From Hyphomicrobiales bacterium (GTDB lineage Bacteria; Pseudomonadota; Alphaproteobacteria; Rhizobiales; Rhizobiaceae), in NCBI GenBank assembly GCA_900473185.1, contig UCKU01000036.1, positions 1 through 64,000 of the forward strand: DNA of 64,000 nucleotides, given 5' to 3'. The position numbers and the translations under genes are program-made. This document shows positions 8,929 to 17,761 of this stretch, one piece after another (within the stretch, counting starts at the first letter, position 1; every line of letters begins with the position of its first letter). The notes beneath the pieces are model-generated. The model saw only the letters and a list, made by a program, of their open reading frames with translations, was not told the origin of the DNA and ran no database searches.

Positions 8929-9012
8929 CATGGCCGCGCGCGGGCAGGAATCTGCCGGCGCTTGTGCGCCATTGCCTCATGCGTCCTGATTTATGTTTGG
9001 TCCCTATTCCGG

Positions 9013-9921
9013 ATGGAAGACATGAATCAGAATTCCTTTGCAATACCGCATTCCCGCGCCTTTGCCGGCGCAGCCTTCATGGTGCTTGGAGGCATCGTCT
9101 TCTCGCTCCTCAACGTCGTCACCCAGTGGCTGACGATGACGCTTGCCTTCCCGGCGGCCTCCGCAGCCTTCTGGCAATATGGCTTCGCCTTTCTTTTCTC
9201 GTTACCCTTCCTGCGCAAGGCCGGCCTTTCTGCCATGCGCACGGATTATCCCTGGCGGCATATCGTGCGCGTCGTCTTTGCCGCGCTCGGCGTCGAGGCC
9301 TGGGTCTCCGGCCTCGCTTCGGTGCCCATCTGGCAGGCGATCGCGCTCGTCATGACATCGCCCTTCTTCATCATTCTCGGCGCACGCTTGTTCCTCGGTG
9401 AACGGGTCGGACCTGCACGCTGGATGGCGACGGGTGTCGGCTTTATCGGCGCCATGATCATCCTCCAGCCATGGTCGGACAGCTTCACCTGGGCGGCACT
9501 TTTGCCTGTTGTCTCGGCCCTGCTTTGGGGCGCCTCCTCGCTCATCACCAAGAGCCTGACCGGCATCGAGAGGCCGGAGACGATCACCGTCTGGCTGCTG
9601 GTGCTGCTGACGCCGATCAATGGCGGCCTGGCGCTCGCGGCGGGCTTTGTAGTGCCGACGGGCGCAGCGCTTGCTCTCTTCCTTCTGGCGGGGCTTCTGA
9701 CGGTCGTGGCGCAATATCTGCTGACGCTCGCCTATGCCAGTGCCGACGCCGCCTATGTGCAGCCCTTCGATGACCTGAAACTGCCGTTGAACGTGCTCGC
9801 CGGCTGGCTTTTCTTCGGCTATGCGCCGGCTGGTTATCTGTGGCTCGGCGCTGCGCTTATCCTCGCCGCGTCGCTGTTCATCATGCGCAGCGAGATGCGT
9901 CGCGAACGGCAGGCGGCCTGA
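9013..9921 (+). CDS. ribN: DMT/EamA-family transporter, probable riboflavin importer RibN
   Basis: Inner-membrane protein of about 302 residues with ten hydrophobic segments in two EamA repeats, the usual drug/metabolite transporter plan. A member of this family directly under an FMN riboswitch fits RibN, the flavin transporter described from Rhizobium leguminosarum. Family membership is seen; the riboflavin substrate is inferred from the riboswitch and from that precedent. Two in-frame ATG codons (9013 and 9022) are possible starts, neither with a clean ribosome-binding site; longer forms would begin inside the riboswitch. It would bring riboflavin into the cell when FMN is low. Confidence 0.85.
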   Translation: MEDMNQNSFAIPHSRAFAGAAFMVLGGIVFSLLNVVTQWLTMTLAFPAASAAFWQYGFAFLFSLPFLRKAGLSAMRTDYPWRHIVRVVFAALGVEAWVSGLASVPIWQAIALVMTSPFFIILGARLFLGERVGPARWMATGVGFIGAMIILQPWSDSFTWAALLPVVSALLWGASSLITKSLTGIERPETITVWLLVLLTPINGGLALAAGFVVPTGAALALFLLAGLLTVVAQYLLTLAYASADAAYVQPFDDLKLPLNVLAGWLFFGYAPAGYLWLGAALILAASLFIMRSEMRRERQAA

Positions 9922-9946
9922 CGCAAACTGTACAAAATGTCGCAGG

Positions 9947-9964
9947 CTGTCATGTGTCTGTCAT
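9947..9964 (+). promoter_or_regulatory. PHO box (PhoB binding site)
   Basis: CTGTCAT, four bases, CTGTCAT: an exact match to the 7-4-7 direct repeat bound by PhoB. It lies 54 bp before the start of the phytase-like gene and just after the ribN stop, where an activator site for the downstream gene is expected. Confidence 0.88.
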
Positions 9965-10017
9965 GGCAGTCCCGCAAAAAACCTCTGTTCGATTTTTTCG
10001 ACATTGGGGGATTTTCA

Positions 10018-12219
10018 ATGACATTGTCTTCGCGCAAAGCAGCGCTCGCTGCCGCGCTTTTCGCATCCGTTGCCTTCCCGGCAGCGGCTGAGCCGGTTTT
10101 CAACCGCATCGCCTCTTTCCCGGTTGCGACCAACCTGCCGGCCGACAAAGACAAGCTTTCGGCCACGTCGGCCGAAATCATCACCGCTTCGCAGGATGGC
10201 AACACGCTGATCTACAGCGACAGCCCGCTCGGCGCGATCGGCTTCATCGACATCACCGATGCCAAGGCACCCAAGGCTGGCGGCGCGCTGATGATGGACG
10301 GTGAGCCGACCTCGGTTACGACTGCAGCCGGCAAGGCGCTCGTCGCCGTCAATACCGGCGAAAGCAAGCAGAAGCCGACGGGTCGTCTGGCGATCGTCGA
10401 TATCGCTACGAAGAAGATCGACGCGACCTGCGATCTCGGCGGCCAGCCTGATTCGATCGCCCTCAACAAGGACAGGACGCTCGGCACAATCGCGATCGAA
10501 AACGAGCGCGACGAAGAGGTCAATGACGGCAAGATCCCGCAGATGCCGGCAGGCGACCTCGTCGTCTTCCAGGTCAAGACCGACGGCGCCGTCGATTGCG
10601 GCACGATCAAGCACGTCGCCCTGACCGGCCTCGCTGGCGTTGCCCCTGAAGATCCGGAGCCGGAATTCGTTGCCTTCAACAGCCAGAACGAAATCGCCCT
10701 GACCCTGCAGGAAAACAACGAGATCATCATTCTCGACGGCACGACCGGCACGGTGAAGACGCATTTCACCACCGGCAGCGTCGACCTCTCGGGCATCGAC
10801 ACCAAGCGTGACGGCGCCCTCAAATTCACCGGCGAGAAGAAAGGCGTCCTGCGCGAGCCGGATGCCGTGAAGTGGCTGGACGACAACCGTCTCGTCGTCG
10901 CCAACGAAGGCGATTATGAGGGTGGTTCGCGCGGCTTCACCATCTTCGACAAGACCGGCAAGGTCCTCTTCGAATCAGGCAGCTCCTTCGAGCGTGCCGT
11001 CGCCGCTCTCGGCCACTATCCGGAAAGCCGCTCCTCGTCGAAGGGCGTCGAGCCGGAAGGTCTCGAAGCGGCCAAGTTCGGCACTGACAACCTGTTCTTC
11101 CTGCTCGCCGAGCGCGCTTCCGTCGTCGGTGTCTACAAGGACACGGGCGCCGATCCGGAACTGCTGCAGATCCTGCCGTCGGGTATTTCTCCGGAAGGCG
11201 CGATCGCCATTCCGCAGCGTAACCTGCTTGCGACCGCCAACGAGCTCGACCTCGGCAAAGACGGCGGTGCGCGTTCGCACGTCATGATCTATGAGCGTGG
11301 CGAAGGCGAAAAGGCCTATCCGCACATCGTCTCCGCTGAGAAGGACGGCAATCCGATCGGCTTTGCAGCTCTTTCGGGTCTCGCTGCCGTTCCGGGCAAG
11401 CCGGGCATGCTCTACGCCGTCAGCGACAGTGTCCTCGGCTCGCAACCGACGATCTACACGATCGACGCAACCAAGAAGCCGGCCGTCATCACCGACGCGC
11501 TGGTCGTCAAGCGTGACGGCGCTCCGGCTCAGAAGCTCGATATCGAAGGCATCGCTGTTGCTGCCGACGGTTCCTTCTGGCTGGCTTCGGAAGGCTATAC
11601 CGAGCGCCTGGTTCCGCATGCGCTCTACAACGTCACCGCCAAGGGCGACATCAAGACCGAGATCGCCCTGCCGAAGGAACTGCTCGCCAACGAAATCCGC
11701 TACGGCTTCGAAGGTGTGACGATCATCGGCACCGGTGACGATACAACGCTGTGGATGGCCGTCCAGCGTGAGTGGAACGATGACCAGAAGGGCTTTGTGA
11801 AGCTCCTCTCTTATAACCCGAAGAAGAAGGAATGGGGCGGCGTGCGTTACCCGCTCGACAAGACCGAGAGCGGCTGGGTCGGCCTCTCCGAAATCACCGC
11901 TCAGGGCGACAGCGTCTACATCATCGAGCGCGACAACCTCGTCGGCGATGCGGCCAAGCTGAAGAAGCTCTACAAGGTCGCGATCTCGGACCTGAAGCCG
12001 GGCAAGCTTGGGGGCGAACTGCCTGTCGTCAAGAAGACGGAAGCCCATGATTTCATCGGCGACCTGAAGTCGGCCACCAACGGCTATGTTCTCGACAAGC
12101 TGGAAGGTTTCGCCTTCGACGCATCGGGTAAGGCCTATGCCGTGACCGACAATGACGGTGTGAGCGACTCCTCGGGCGAAACCCTGTTCTTCCCGGTCGA
12201 CCTGACCGCCACGAACTGA
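10018..12219 (+). CDS. secreted esterase-like/phytase-like protein
   Basis: Protein of 733 residues with a signal peptide (positively charged start, hydrophobic core, cleavage likely after AFPAAAE), so periplasmic or secreted. The first ~400 residues look like a beta-propeller with repeated short strands (DGNTLIYSDSP, GRLAIVDIATK, NEIIILDGTTG). The C-terminal part, around residues 440-730, resembles the esterase-like activity of phytase family (LDIEGIAVAADGSFWLASEG, IRYGFEGVTIIG, LDKLEGFAFDASGKAY). The start at 10018 follows GGGGGA; a longer in-frame form from 9937 would lack a signal peptide and overlap the PHO box. The PHO box argues for induction in phosphate starvation and a role in taking phosphate from organic esters; the substrate is not known. 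Confidence 0.85.
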   Translation: MTLSSRKAALAAALFASVAFPAAAEPVFNRIASFPVATNLPADKDKLSATSAEIITASQDGNTLIYSDSPLGAIGFIDITDAKAPKAGGALMMDGEPTSVTTAAGKALVAVNTGESKQKPTGRLAIVDIATKKIDATCDLGGQPDSIALNKDRTLGTIAIENERDEEVNDGKIPQMPAGDLVVFQVKTDGAVDCGTIKHVALTGLAGVAPEDPEPEFVAFNSQNEIALTLQENNEIIILDGTTGTVKTHFTTGSVDLSGIDTKRDGALKFTGEKKGVLREPDAVKWLDDNRLVVANEGDYEGGSRGFTIFDKTGKVLFESGSSFERAVAALGHYPESRSSSKGVEPEGLEAAKFGTDNLFFLLAERASVVGVYKDTGADPELLQILPSGISPEGAIAIPQRNLLATANELDLGKDGGARSHVMIYERGEGEKAYPHIVSAEKDGNPIGFAALSGLAAVPGKPGMLYAVSDSVLGSQPTIYTIDATKKPAVITDALVVKRDGAPAQKLDIEGIAVAADGSFWLASEGYTERLVPHALYNVTAKGDIKTEIALPKELLANEIRYGFEGVTIIGTGDDTTLWMAVQREWNDDQKGFVKLLSYNPKKKEWGGVRYPLDKTESGWVGLSEITAQGDSVYIIERDNLVGDAAKLKKLYKVAISDLKPGKLGGELPVVKKTEAHDFIGDLKSATNGYVLDKLEGFAFDASGKAYAVTDNDGVSDSSGETLFFPVDLTATN

Positions 12220-12240
12220 GTTCGGATTTCAATGAAATGG

Positions 12241-12270
12241 AAAAGGCCGAGCTTTTACCCGGCCTTTTTT
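12241..12270 (+). terminator. terminator after the phytase-like gene
   Basis: AAAAGGCCG/CGGCCTTTT stem, 9 bp, with a T-run. It stands between two convergent genes and can serve both. Confidence 0.9.
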
Positions 12271-12316
12271 GATTCTTCACGTCTACCCGACAGTCCCTTC
12301 GAAGGTCATGTCGGGC

Positions 12317-13303
12317 CTACCAGCGCTGATGCACATGCGGCGCGAGTAGACGCTGATAGATCTCGCGAGTCGCTGCCATGACATCGGCAGAGAGCGGCGC
12401 AAGATCGGCTGCGGCTGCGTTCGCCTTGGCCTGCTCGGCATTACGTGCACCGGGGATGACGACGGTGACGGCCTCTGCCATCAGAATCCAGCGCAGCGCA
12501 AAGGCGGCCATGCTCGCACCCGCCGGCACCAGCTTGCGCACGTCCTCGACCGCCTGCAGGCCGATCTCGAAGGGCACGCCCGAGAAGGTCTCGCCGACAT
12601 CGAAGGCTTCGCCATTTCGGTTGAAGTTGCGGTGATCGTCGCTTGCGAACTTCGTGTCGCGTGTGATCTTGCCGGAGAGCAGGCCGCTGGCGAGCGGCAC
12701 GCGAGCGATGATCGCCACGTTCTTGCGGCGGGCTTCGCTGAAGAACAGATGATCGGGACGCTGGCGGAAGATGTTGTAGATGATCTGGATGCTGACGACG
12801 CCGGGATATTCGATCGCTTTCAGTGCTTCCTCGACCTTCTCGACGCTGACGCCATAGCCCTTGATCTTGCCGGCCTTCTGCAACTCGTCCAGACCTGCGA
12901 AAACTTCCGGGCGATAGAGCACTTCCGTCGGCGGGCAGTGGAGCTGCACGAGATCGAGGCTGTCCGCCTGCAGGTTCTTCAGGCTGCGGTCGATGAAGCC
13001 TTCCAGATTGGCCTTGGTGTAGCCCTCGGCGACATGCGGGTTCAGACGGCGGCCGGCCTTGGTCGCAACCATCGGACGTTCGCCGCCGCGCGCCTTCAGC
13101 ACATCGGCGATGATCTTTTCGGAGCGGCCGTCGCCATAGACGTCGGCGGTATCGATGAAGGTCATGCCGGCGTCGAGCGCGGCATTCAAGGCAGCGCGGC
13201 CGTCCGCTTCGCTGCCATCGCCCCAGGAGCCGCCGATCTGCCAGGCGCCGAAGCCGACATCGGTGACGGTAAAGGGCAGGCGGCCAAAAGCATGATGTTT
13301 CAT
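12317..13303 (-). CDS. aldo/keto reductase
   Basis: NAD(P)H-dependent oxidoreductase of 328 residues with a TIM-barrel fold. The catalytic tetrad can be placed: Asp in FIDTADVYG, Tyr of the same segment, Lys in MVATKAG and His in DLVQLHCPP. The NADPH-site segment IPGARNAEQAKAN lies near the C-terminus. The start at 13303 has a strong GGAGG ribosome-binding site; an extension to 13423 would run over the divergent promoter region and is rejected. The substrate is not predictable. It is divergent from the cupin gene. Confidence 0.9.
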   Translation of the reverse strand: MKHHAFGRLPFTVTDVGFGAWQIGGSWGDGSEADGRAALNAALDAGMTFIDTADVYGDGRSEKIIADVLKARGGERPMVATKAGRRLNPHVAEGYTKANLEGFIDRSLKNLQADSLDLVQLHCPPTEVLYRPEVFAGLDELQKAGKIKGYGVSVEKVEEALKAIEYPGVVSIQIIYNIFRQRPDHLFFSEARRKNVAIIARVPLASGLLSGKITRDTKFASDDHRNFNRNGEAFDVGETFSGVPFEIGLQAVEDVRKLVPAGASMAAFALRWILMAEAVTVVIPGARNAEQAKANAAAADLAPLSADVMAATREIYQRLLAPHVHQRW

Positions 13304-13452
13304 GGAAATCCTCCGTTCGTAATGAAAGGCCTTCGAAGTAGCAGGCGCCGGGTAGGGCGGCAATTGCCGATGGCGCTTGGATCGCCTGCTGCGATCAAAT
13401 ATCCTTGTCCATGACGGCATCAACCGCAGACGACGGAAGAACGGGAAAGAAC

Positions 13453-13854
13453 ATGGATATCAAGACTGCGGGCGCACGCCCCTCCACCAAAGGCCGGGCC
13501 GACTATTTTACCGGTTCCGTACGGCTGGATCCGCTTGTCGATGCGCCGGATCCGGCCCGCGTGCAGGCCACGCACGTGACCTTCGAACCCGGCGCGCGCA
13601 CCTCCTGGCATACGCATCCCCTGGGGCAGACGCTGATCGTTACGTCAGGCAGAGGCCTCGCTCAGACATGGGGCGAGGAAATCAGGGAAATCCGCCCGGG
13701 TGATGTCGTGTGGTTCCCGCCGGGCGAGAAGCACTGGCATGGAGCAAGCCCCGAGACCGCCATGAGCCATATCGCCATCCAGGAAGCATTGAAGGGCAGC
13801 GTCGCGGACTGGCTGGAGCAGGTCAGCGACGAGCAATATGCCGGCAAGGCCTGA
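13453..13854 (+). CDS. cupin-domain protein
   Basis: Small single-cupin protein of 133 residues. Cupin motif 1 is WHTHPLGQTLIVTSGRG and motif 2 is PGDVVWFPPGEKHWHGA; together they supply the histidines of a metal site. Related proteins include manganese-dependent mandelonitrile-lyase-like enzymes and carboxymuconolactone-decarboxylase-associated cupins, but I cannot assign a reaction. The start at 13453 is preceded by GGGAAAG. In-frame ATGs at 13405 and 13411 would lengthen it by 14-16 residues of unclear worth. Confidence 0.85.
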   Translation: MDIKTAGARPSTKGRADYFTGSVRLDPLVDAPDPARVQATHVTFEPGARTSWHTHPLGQTLIVTSGRGLAQTWGEEIREIRPGDVVWFPPGEKHWHGASPETAMSHIAIQEALKGSVADWLEQVSDEQYAGKA

Positions 13855-14179
13855 GGTGGCTGCAAGGGATTCCAGGCTCTGGGAGAGCACATGCGATTCG
13901 GGCTTCCATTGCGAAGCTCTGTCGCGGGCAGGGGCGTTTCAGGCATCACTGCGGGTTGCTTGTGGAAAACCTGATGCAACGGATCTGAGCTCCGTAGGCA
14001 AGGCAGAATCGCCGATTTGCGGCGAGGATCGGGAAGGCTTTCCGAAACAATTTCAGGACTGTCATGGTTTTGTCTCCAAACCTGCTTGACACTAAAAGGC
14101 GAACCCCTTAGTTAGCCGCTCATCCCAACGGCCAGCCCGTTTGGAGAAGGTGCTCAGGCACCGGATTGCTTGAAAGAAT
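13855..14179. other. intergenic region before tRNA-Asp
   Basis: 325 bp without a convincing gene. Its right end holds the candidate tRNA promoter listed separately. No repeat or terminator stands out in the rest. Confidence 0.5.
14085..14113 (+). promoter_or_regulatory. candidate promoter of the tRNA-Asp pair
   Basis: CTTGAC at 14085-14090, a 17-bp spacer and TTAGTT at 14108-14113. The -35 is the exact rhizobial housekeeping hexamer; the -10 is a moderate match. Distance to the first tRNA is 66 bp. Confidence 0.5.
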
Positions 14180-14256
14180 GCGGGTGTAGCTCAGTCGGTT
14201 AGAGTGCCGGCCTGTCACGCCGGAGGTCGCGGGTTCGAGCCCCGTCACTCGCGCCA
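14180..14256 (+). tRNA. tRNA-Asp (GTC), copy 1
   Basis: 77-nt cloverleaf: acceptor GCGGGTG/CACTCGC (one G-U pair), D-loop AGTCGGTTA, anticodon loop CCTGTCACG with anticodon GTC, T-arm GGGTTCGAGCCCC, and an encoded CCA end. Confidence 0.98.
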
Positions 14257-14329
14257 TTTCAAAGCAGGCGTCAATTTGACGCTGTCTGTCCGGTTTCGTG
14301 GTATCCTCACGGTCCGAAAGGTCCAATGC

Positions 14330-14406
14330 GCGGGTGTAGCTCAGTCGGTTAGAGTGCCGGCCTGTCACGCCGGAGGTCGCGGGTTCGAGCCCCGTCACTC
14401 GCGCCA
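14330..14406 (+). tRNA. tRNA-Asp (GTC), copy 2
   Basis: Identical in all 77 positions to the copy 150 bp upstream, including the encoded CCA. The 73-bp spacer contains no terminator, so both are probably cut from one transcript. Confidence 0.98.
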
Positions 14407-14654
14407 CTTATCTCCGAAAAGCCATGCAGTTTCCGAGGGTCAGCCATGCGGCCTTCCGCGACATTTGCGGATTTGTCGCGACATCGTTGCATCTGCTTGA
14501 TAATGTCCGTCTCACGCTGTTCGAATAGCTTCTGTAAAAGTCTTGCGCCGGGGCTCCGGCTGCGCTAACCACGGCTTGTTGCAACGCACGTTCGCTTGCC
14601 GGGCATTTGCCCAGTTGCGCCGCCCGGCGCCGCCCGCAAGCAGGGATGAACATG

Positions 14655-15020
14655 ATGACTGAACTGCTCAGTTCTTATATTCCGATCGCTATTTTCATCG
14701 GCATCGCGCTCGTTATCGGTCTGGCGCTTCTCATTGCGCCGTTTGCCGTTGCCTTCAAGGCGCCCGATTCGGAAAAGCTTTCGGCTTATGAATGCGGCTT
14801 CAACGCATTCGACGACGCTCGCATGAAGTTCGACATCCGCTTCTATCTCGTGTCGATTCTCTTCATCATCTTCGACCTTGAAGTCGCTTTTCTCTTCCCG
14901 TGGGCCATTTCCTTCGGCGCCATCGGCTGGTTCGGCTTCTGGTCCATGATGGTCTTCCTGCTCGTGCTGACCATCGGCTTTATCTATGAATGGAAGAAGG
15001 GAGCCCTGGAATGGGAGTAG
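14655..15020 (+). CDS. nuoA: NADH-quinone oxidoreductase subunit A
   Basis: Complex I membrane subunit (ND3 homologue) of 121 residues with three transmembrane helices. The conserved loop is present as SEKLSAYECGFNAFDDARMK, with the cysteine of the active/deactive-switch loop, and FDLEVAFLFPW in helix 2. The third of three clustered in-frame ATGs (14655) gives the family N-terminus MTELL and lies 8 nt after AGGGA. It is the first gene of the nuo operon and overlaps nuoB by 10 bp. Confidence 0.95.
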   Translation: MTELLSSYIPIAIFIGIALVIGLALLIAPFAVAFKAPDSEKLSAYECGFNAFDDARMKFDIRFYLVSILFIIFDLEVAFLFPWAISFGAIGWFGFWSMMVFLLVLTIGFIYEWKKGALEWE

Positions 15021-15595
15021 CCCCCGCTAGCAATCAGACGCTCGTAGCGCAGCAGCCGAAGGGGATTATCGATCCCTCTACCGGCAAGCCGATCGGCAGC
15101 AACGACGCGTTCTTCGGCGAGATCAACAACGAACTCGCCGACAAGGGTTTCCTTGTCACTTCGACCGATGAGCTGATCAACTGGGCCCGTACCGGCTCGT
15201 TGATGTGGATGACCTTCGGTCTTGCCTGCTGCGCTGTCGAAATGATGCAGCTCTCCATGCCGCGTTACGACGTCGAGCGCTTCGGCTTCGCCCCGCGTGC
15301 CTCGCCGCGCCAGTCGGACGTCATGATCGTCGCCGGCACGCTGACCAACAAGATGGCGCCCGCGCTCCGCAAGGTCTACGACCAGATGCCTGAGCCACGT
15401 TACGTCATCTCCATGGGCTCCTGCGCCAATGGTGGCGGCTACTACCACTATTCCTATTCGGTCGTGCGTGGTTGCGACCGTGTTGTGCCGATCGACATCT
15501 ACGTGCCGGGCTGTCCCCCCACCGCGGAGGCGCTGCTTTACGGCGTGCTTCTGCTGCAGAAGAAGATCCGCCGCACCGGCACGATCGAACGCTAA
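15011..15595 (+). CDS. nuoB: NADH-quinone oxidoreductase subunit B
   Basis: PSST homologue of 194 residues, carrier of the terminal 4Fe-4S cluster N2. The ligands are visible: tandem Cys73-Cys74 in GLACCAVEMM, Cys138 in SMGSCANGGG and Cys168 in VPGCPPTAEALL. It sits at the quinone pocket with NuoD. The start overlaps the end of nuoA, which implies translational coupling. Confidence 0.98.
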   Translation: MGVAPASNQTLVAQQPKGIIDPSTGKPIGSNDAFFGEINNELADKGFLVTSTDELINWARTGSLMWMTFGLACCAVEMMQLSMPRYDVERFGFAPRASPRQSDVMIVAGTLTNKMAPALRKVYDQMPEPRYVISMGSCANGGGYYHYSYSVVRGCDRVVPIDIYVPGCPPTAEALLYGVLLLQKKIRRTGTIER

Positions 15596-15613
15596 GGGCA
15601 AGGACAGAGAATT

Positions 15614-16216
15614 ATGAGCGAAGCCCTCACTGAGCTTTCGTCCTACATTTCGGAAGCGCGTGGCAACCTGATTGCCGCCTCGCAGATCAAATATGGCGAG
15701 CTGACGCTGACGACGACTGGCGATAACCTGATTCCGCTGCTGACCTTCCTGCGCGATGACGTCAAATGCGGCTTCGTCAACCTGACGGACATTTGCGGCG
15801 TCGACTGGCCGCAGCGCGAACTGCGCTTCGATGTCGTCTATCATATTCTGTCTCCGAAGCAGAACCTGCGCATCCGCGTGAAGGTGGCGACCGACGAGGA
15901 TACGCCGGTTCCGTCCGCCTGCGCCGTCTATCCGGGCGCCGACTGGTTCGAGCGCGAGACCTGGGACATGTACGGCGTGCTCTTCACTGGCCACCCGGAC
16001 CTGCGCCGGATCCTGACCGACTACGGTTTCGAAGGTCATCCGCTGCGCAAGGACTTCCCGACGACCGGTTTCGTCGAAGTTCGCTACGACGATGCGGCAA
16101 AGCGCGTCGTTTACGAGCCGGTGGAACTGAAGCAGGAGTTCCGAAACTTTGACTTTTTGTCGCCCTGGGAAGGCACCGAATACGTGCTGCCCGGCGATGA
16201 AAAAGCGAAGCAATAA
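15614..16216 (+). CDS. nuoC: NADH-quinone oxidoreductase subunit C
   Basis: 30-kDa-subunit homologue of 200 residues, in the hydrophilic arm with NuoD. The family signature is seen in ERETWDMYGVLFTGHPDL followed by the RRILTDYGFEGHPLRKDFP segment. It is separate from nuoD here, unlike the fused NuoCD of E. coli. There are 18 bp between nuoB and this gene, with AAGGACAG as ribosome-binding site. Confidence 0.98.
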   Translation: MSEALTELSSYISEARGNLIAASQIKYGELTLTTTGDNLIPLLTFLRDDVKCGFVNLTDICGVDWPQRELRFDVVYHILSPKQNLRIRVKVATDEDTPVPSACAVYPGADWFERETWDMYGVLFTGHPDLRRILTDYGFEGHPLRKDFPTTGFVEVRYDDAAKRVVYEPVELKQEFRNFDFLSPWEGTEYVLPGDEKAKQ

Positions 16217-16282
16217 TTCAAGGCGGCTGGTGGGCCTGTTCCCGCCGTTCACCAACTATCTGAGAACGCGAGCCTGATCGCC

Positions 16283-17473
16283 ATGACAGAACATAATGTC
16301 CGCAACTTCAACATCAATTTCGGACCGCAGCATCCGGCGGCGCACGGCGTTCTGCGTCTTGTCCTGGAGCTTGACGGCGAAATTGTGGAGCGCGTCGACC
16401 CGCATATCGGTCTTCTTCATCGCGGCACCGAAAAGCTGATCGAAACCAAGACCTATTTGCAGGCCGTTCCCTATTTTGACCGCCTCGACTACGTGGCGCC
16501 GATGAACCAGGAACATGCCTATGCGATGGCGGTCGAAAAGCTGCTCGGCATCGAGATCCCGATTCGCGGCCAGCTCATCCGCGTGCTCTACTCGGAAATC
16601 GGCCGTATTCTGTCGCACCTGCTGAACGTCACGACGCAGGCCATGGACGTTGGCGCACTGACGCCGCCGCTTTGGGGCTTCGAAGAGCGCGAAAAGCTGA
16701 TGGTGTTCTATGAGCGCGCCAGCGGCTCCCGCATGCACGCCGCCTACTTCCGTCCGGGCGGCGTTCACCAGGACCTGCCGGAAGAGCTCGTGCAGGATAT
16801 CGGCAAGTGGTGCGACGAATTCCCGGGCAAGCTCGACGATATCGACGATCTTCTGACCGGCAACCGCATCTTCAAGCAGCGTAACGTCGATATCGGCGTC
16901 GTTTCGCTCGAAGATTGCTGGGCCTGGGGCTTCTCGGGCGTCATGGTGCGCGGTTCGGGCGCGGCCTGGGATCTGCGTCGCGCACAGCCCTATGAATGCT
17001 ATTCGGATCTCGAATTCGACATTCCGATCGGCAAGAACGGCGACAACTACGATCGTTACCTGATCCGCATGATCGAGATGCGCGAATCGGTAAAGATCAT
17101 GAAGCAGTGCGTGAACCGCCTGCTCGGTGATGCCAAGGCGGGACCGTTCTCCTCGATCGACGGCAAGGTCGTGCCGCCGAAGCGCGGCGAGATGAAGCGT
17201 TCGATGGAAGCGCTGATCCACCACTTCAAGCTCTATACCGAAGGCTATCATGTTCCGGCCGGCGAAGTTTATGCTGCCGTCGAAGCGCCGAAGGGTGAGT
17301 TCGGCGTCTACCTCGTCTCCGACGGCACCAACAAGCCATACCGCTGCAAGATCCGCGCTCCGGGTTATGCGCACCTGCAGGCAATGGACTTCATGTGCCG
17401 TGGCCACCAGCTTGCCGACGTCGCGGCCGTTCTCGGCTCGCTCGACATCGTGTTCGGCGAGGTGGACCGCTGA
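16283..17473 (+). CDS. nuoD: NADH-quinone oxidoreductase subunit D
   Basis: 49-kDa-subunit homologue of 396 residues that forms the quinone-binding pocket with NuoB. Typical segments: NFGPQHPAAHGVLRLVLEL at the N-terminus, HIGLLHRGTEKLIE, the LTGNRIFKQR region and the C-terminal end DIVFGEVDR. The [NiFe]-hydrogenase-like cysteines are lost, as is normal for complex I. The stop overlaps the start of the next small gene by one base (TGATG). Confidence 0.98.
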   Translation: MTEHNVRNFNINFGPQHPAAHGVLRLVLELDGEIVERVDPHIGLLHRGTEKLIETKTYLQAVPYFDRLDYVAPMNQEHAYAMAVEKLLGIEIPIRGQLIRVLYSEIGRILSHLLNVTTQAMDVGALTPPLWGFEEREKLMVFYERASGSRMHAAYFRPGGVHQDLPEELVQDIGKWCDEFPGKLDDIDDLLTGNRIFKQRNVDIGVVSLEDCWAWGFSGVMVRGSGAAWDLRRAQPYECYSDLEFDIPIGKNGDNYDRYLIRMIEMRESVKIMKQCVNRLLGDAKAGPFSSIDGKVVPPKRGEMKRSMEALIHHFKLYTEGYHVPAGEVYAAVEAPKGEFGVYLVSDGTNKPYRCKIRAPGYAHLQAMDFMCRGHQLADVAAVLGSLDIVFGEVDR

Positions 17474-17745
17474 TGCAGGCTCTGCCGTTCGCAGCTGCAC
17501 TTCTTCTTTCGGCTTCCGGCGCCTTTGCGCAGGATGCCGGAAAGCTCGGCACGCCGCTGGGCCATGAGGAAGCACAGCCGCCGGCAGAGCAATCGTCCAT
17601 GGGCGATCTTTTGTCCAAGGGCTATCAAATCAAGGCTGCCGTGCCGAATGGCGGCAAGTTCGTAGTGTTTATGCAAAAAGACCAGTCGGCCTATGCCTGT
17701 GAAATGCAGTCTTTGACTGCTTCGCGGTGTGGAACGCTAAACTGA
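17473..17745 (+). CDS. small exported protein of unknown function inside the nuo operon
   Basis: A 90-residue protein with a clear signal peptide (MQALPFAAALLLSASGAFAQ, cleavage after AFA/Q), so probably periplasmic. The mature part is polar, with two cysteines near the C-terminus (YACEMQ and SRCGTLN) that could form a disulfide. I recognise no domain. It is coupled to nuoD (start and stop overlap) and 16 bp before nuoE, so it is co-transcribed with complex I. Its position suggests an assembly or accessory role, but this is inference. It does not resemble the known supernumerary subunits of Paracoccus complex I. Confidence 0.8.
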   Translation: MQALPFAAALLLSASGAFAQDAGKLGTPLGHEEAQPPAEQSSMGDLLSKGYQIKAAVPNGGKFVVFMQKDQSAYACEMQSLTASRCGTLN

Positions 17746-17761
17746 CAAGGCGTGAGGAAGA

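Noticed and set aside
14180..14406. Genomic island or prophage attachment site at the tRNA-Asp pair
   Set aside because: No integrase, no 3'-end repeat further away and only core genes downstream.
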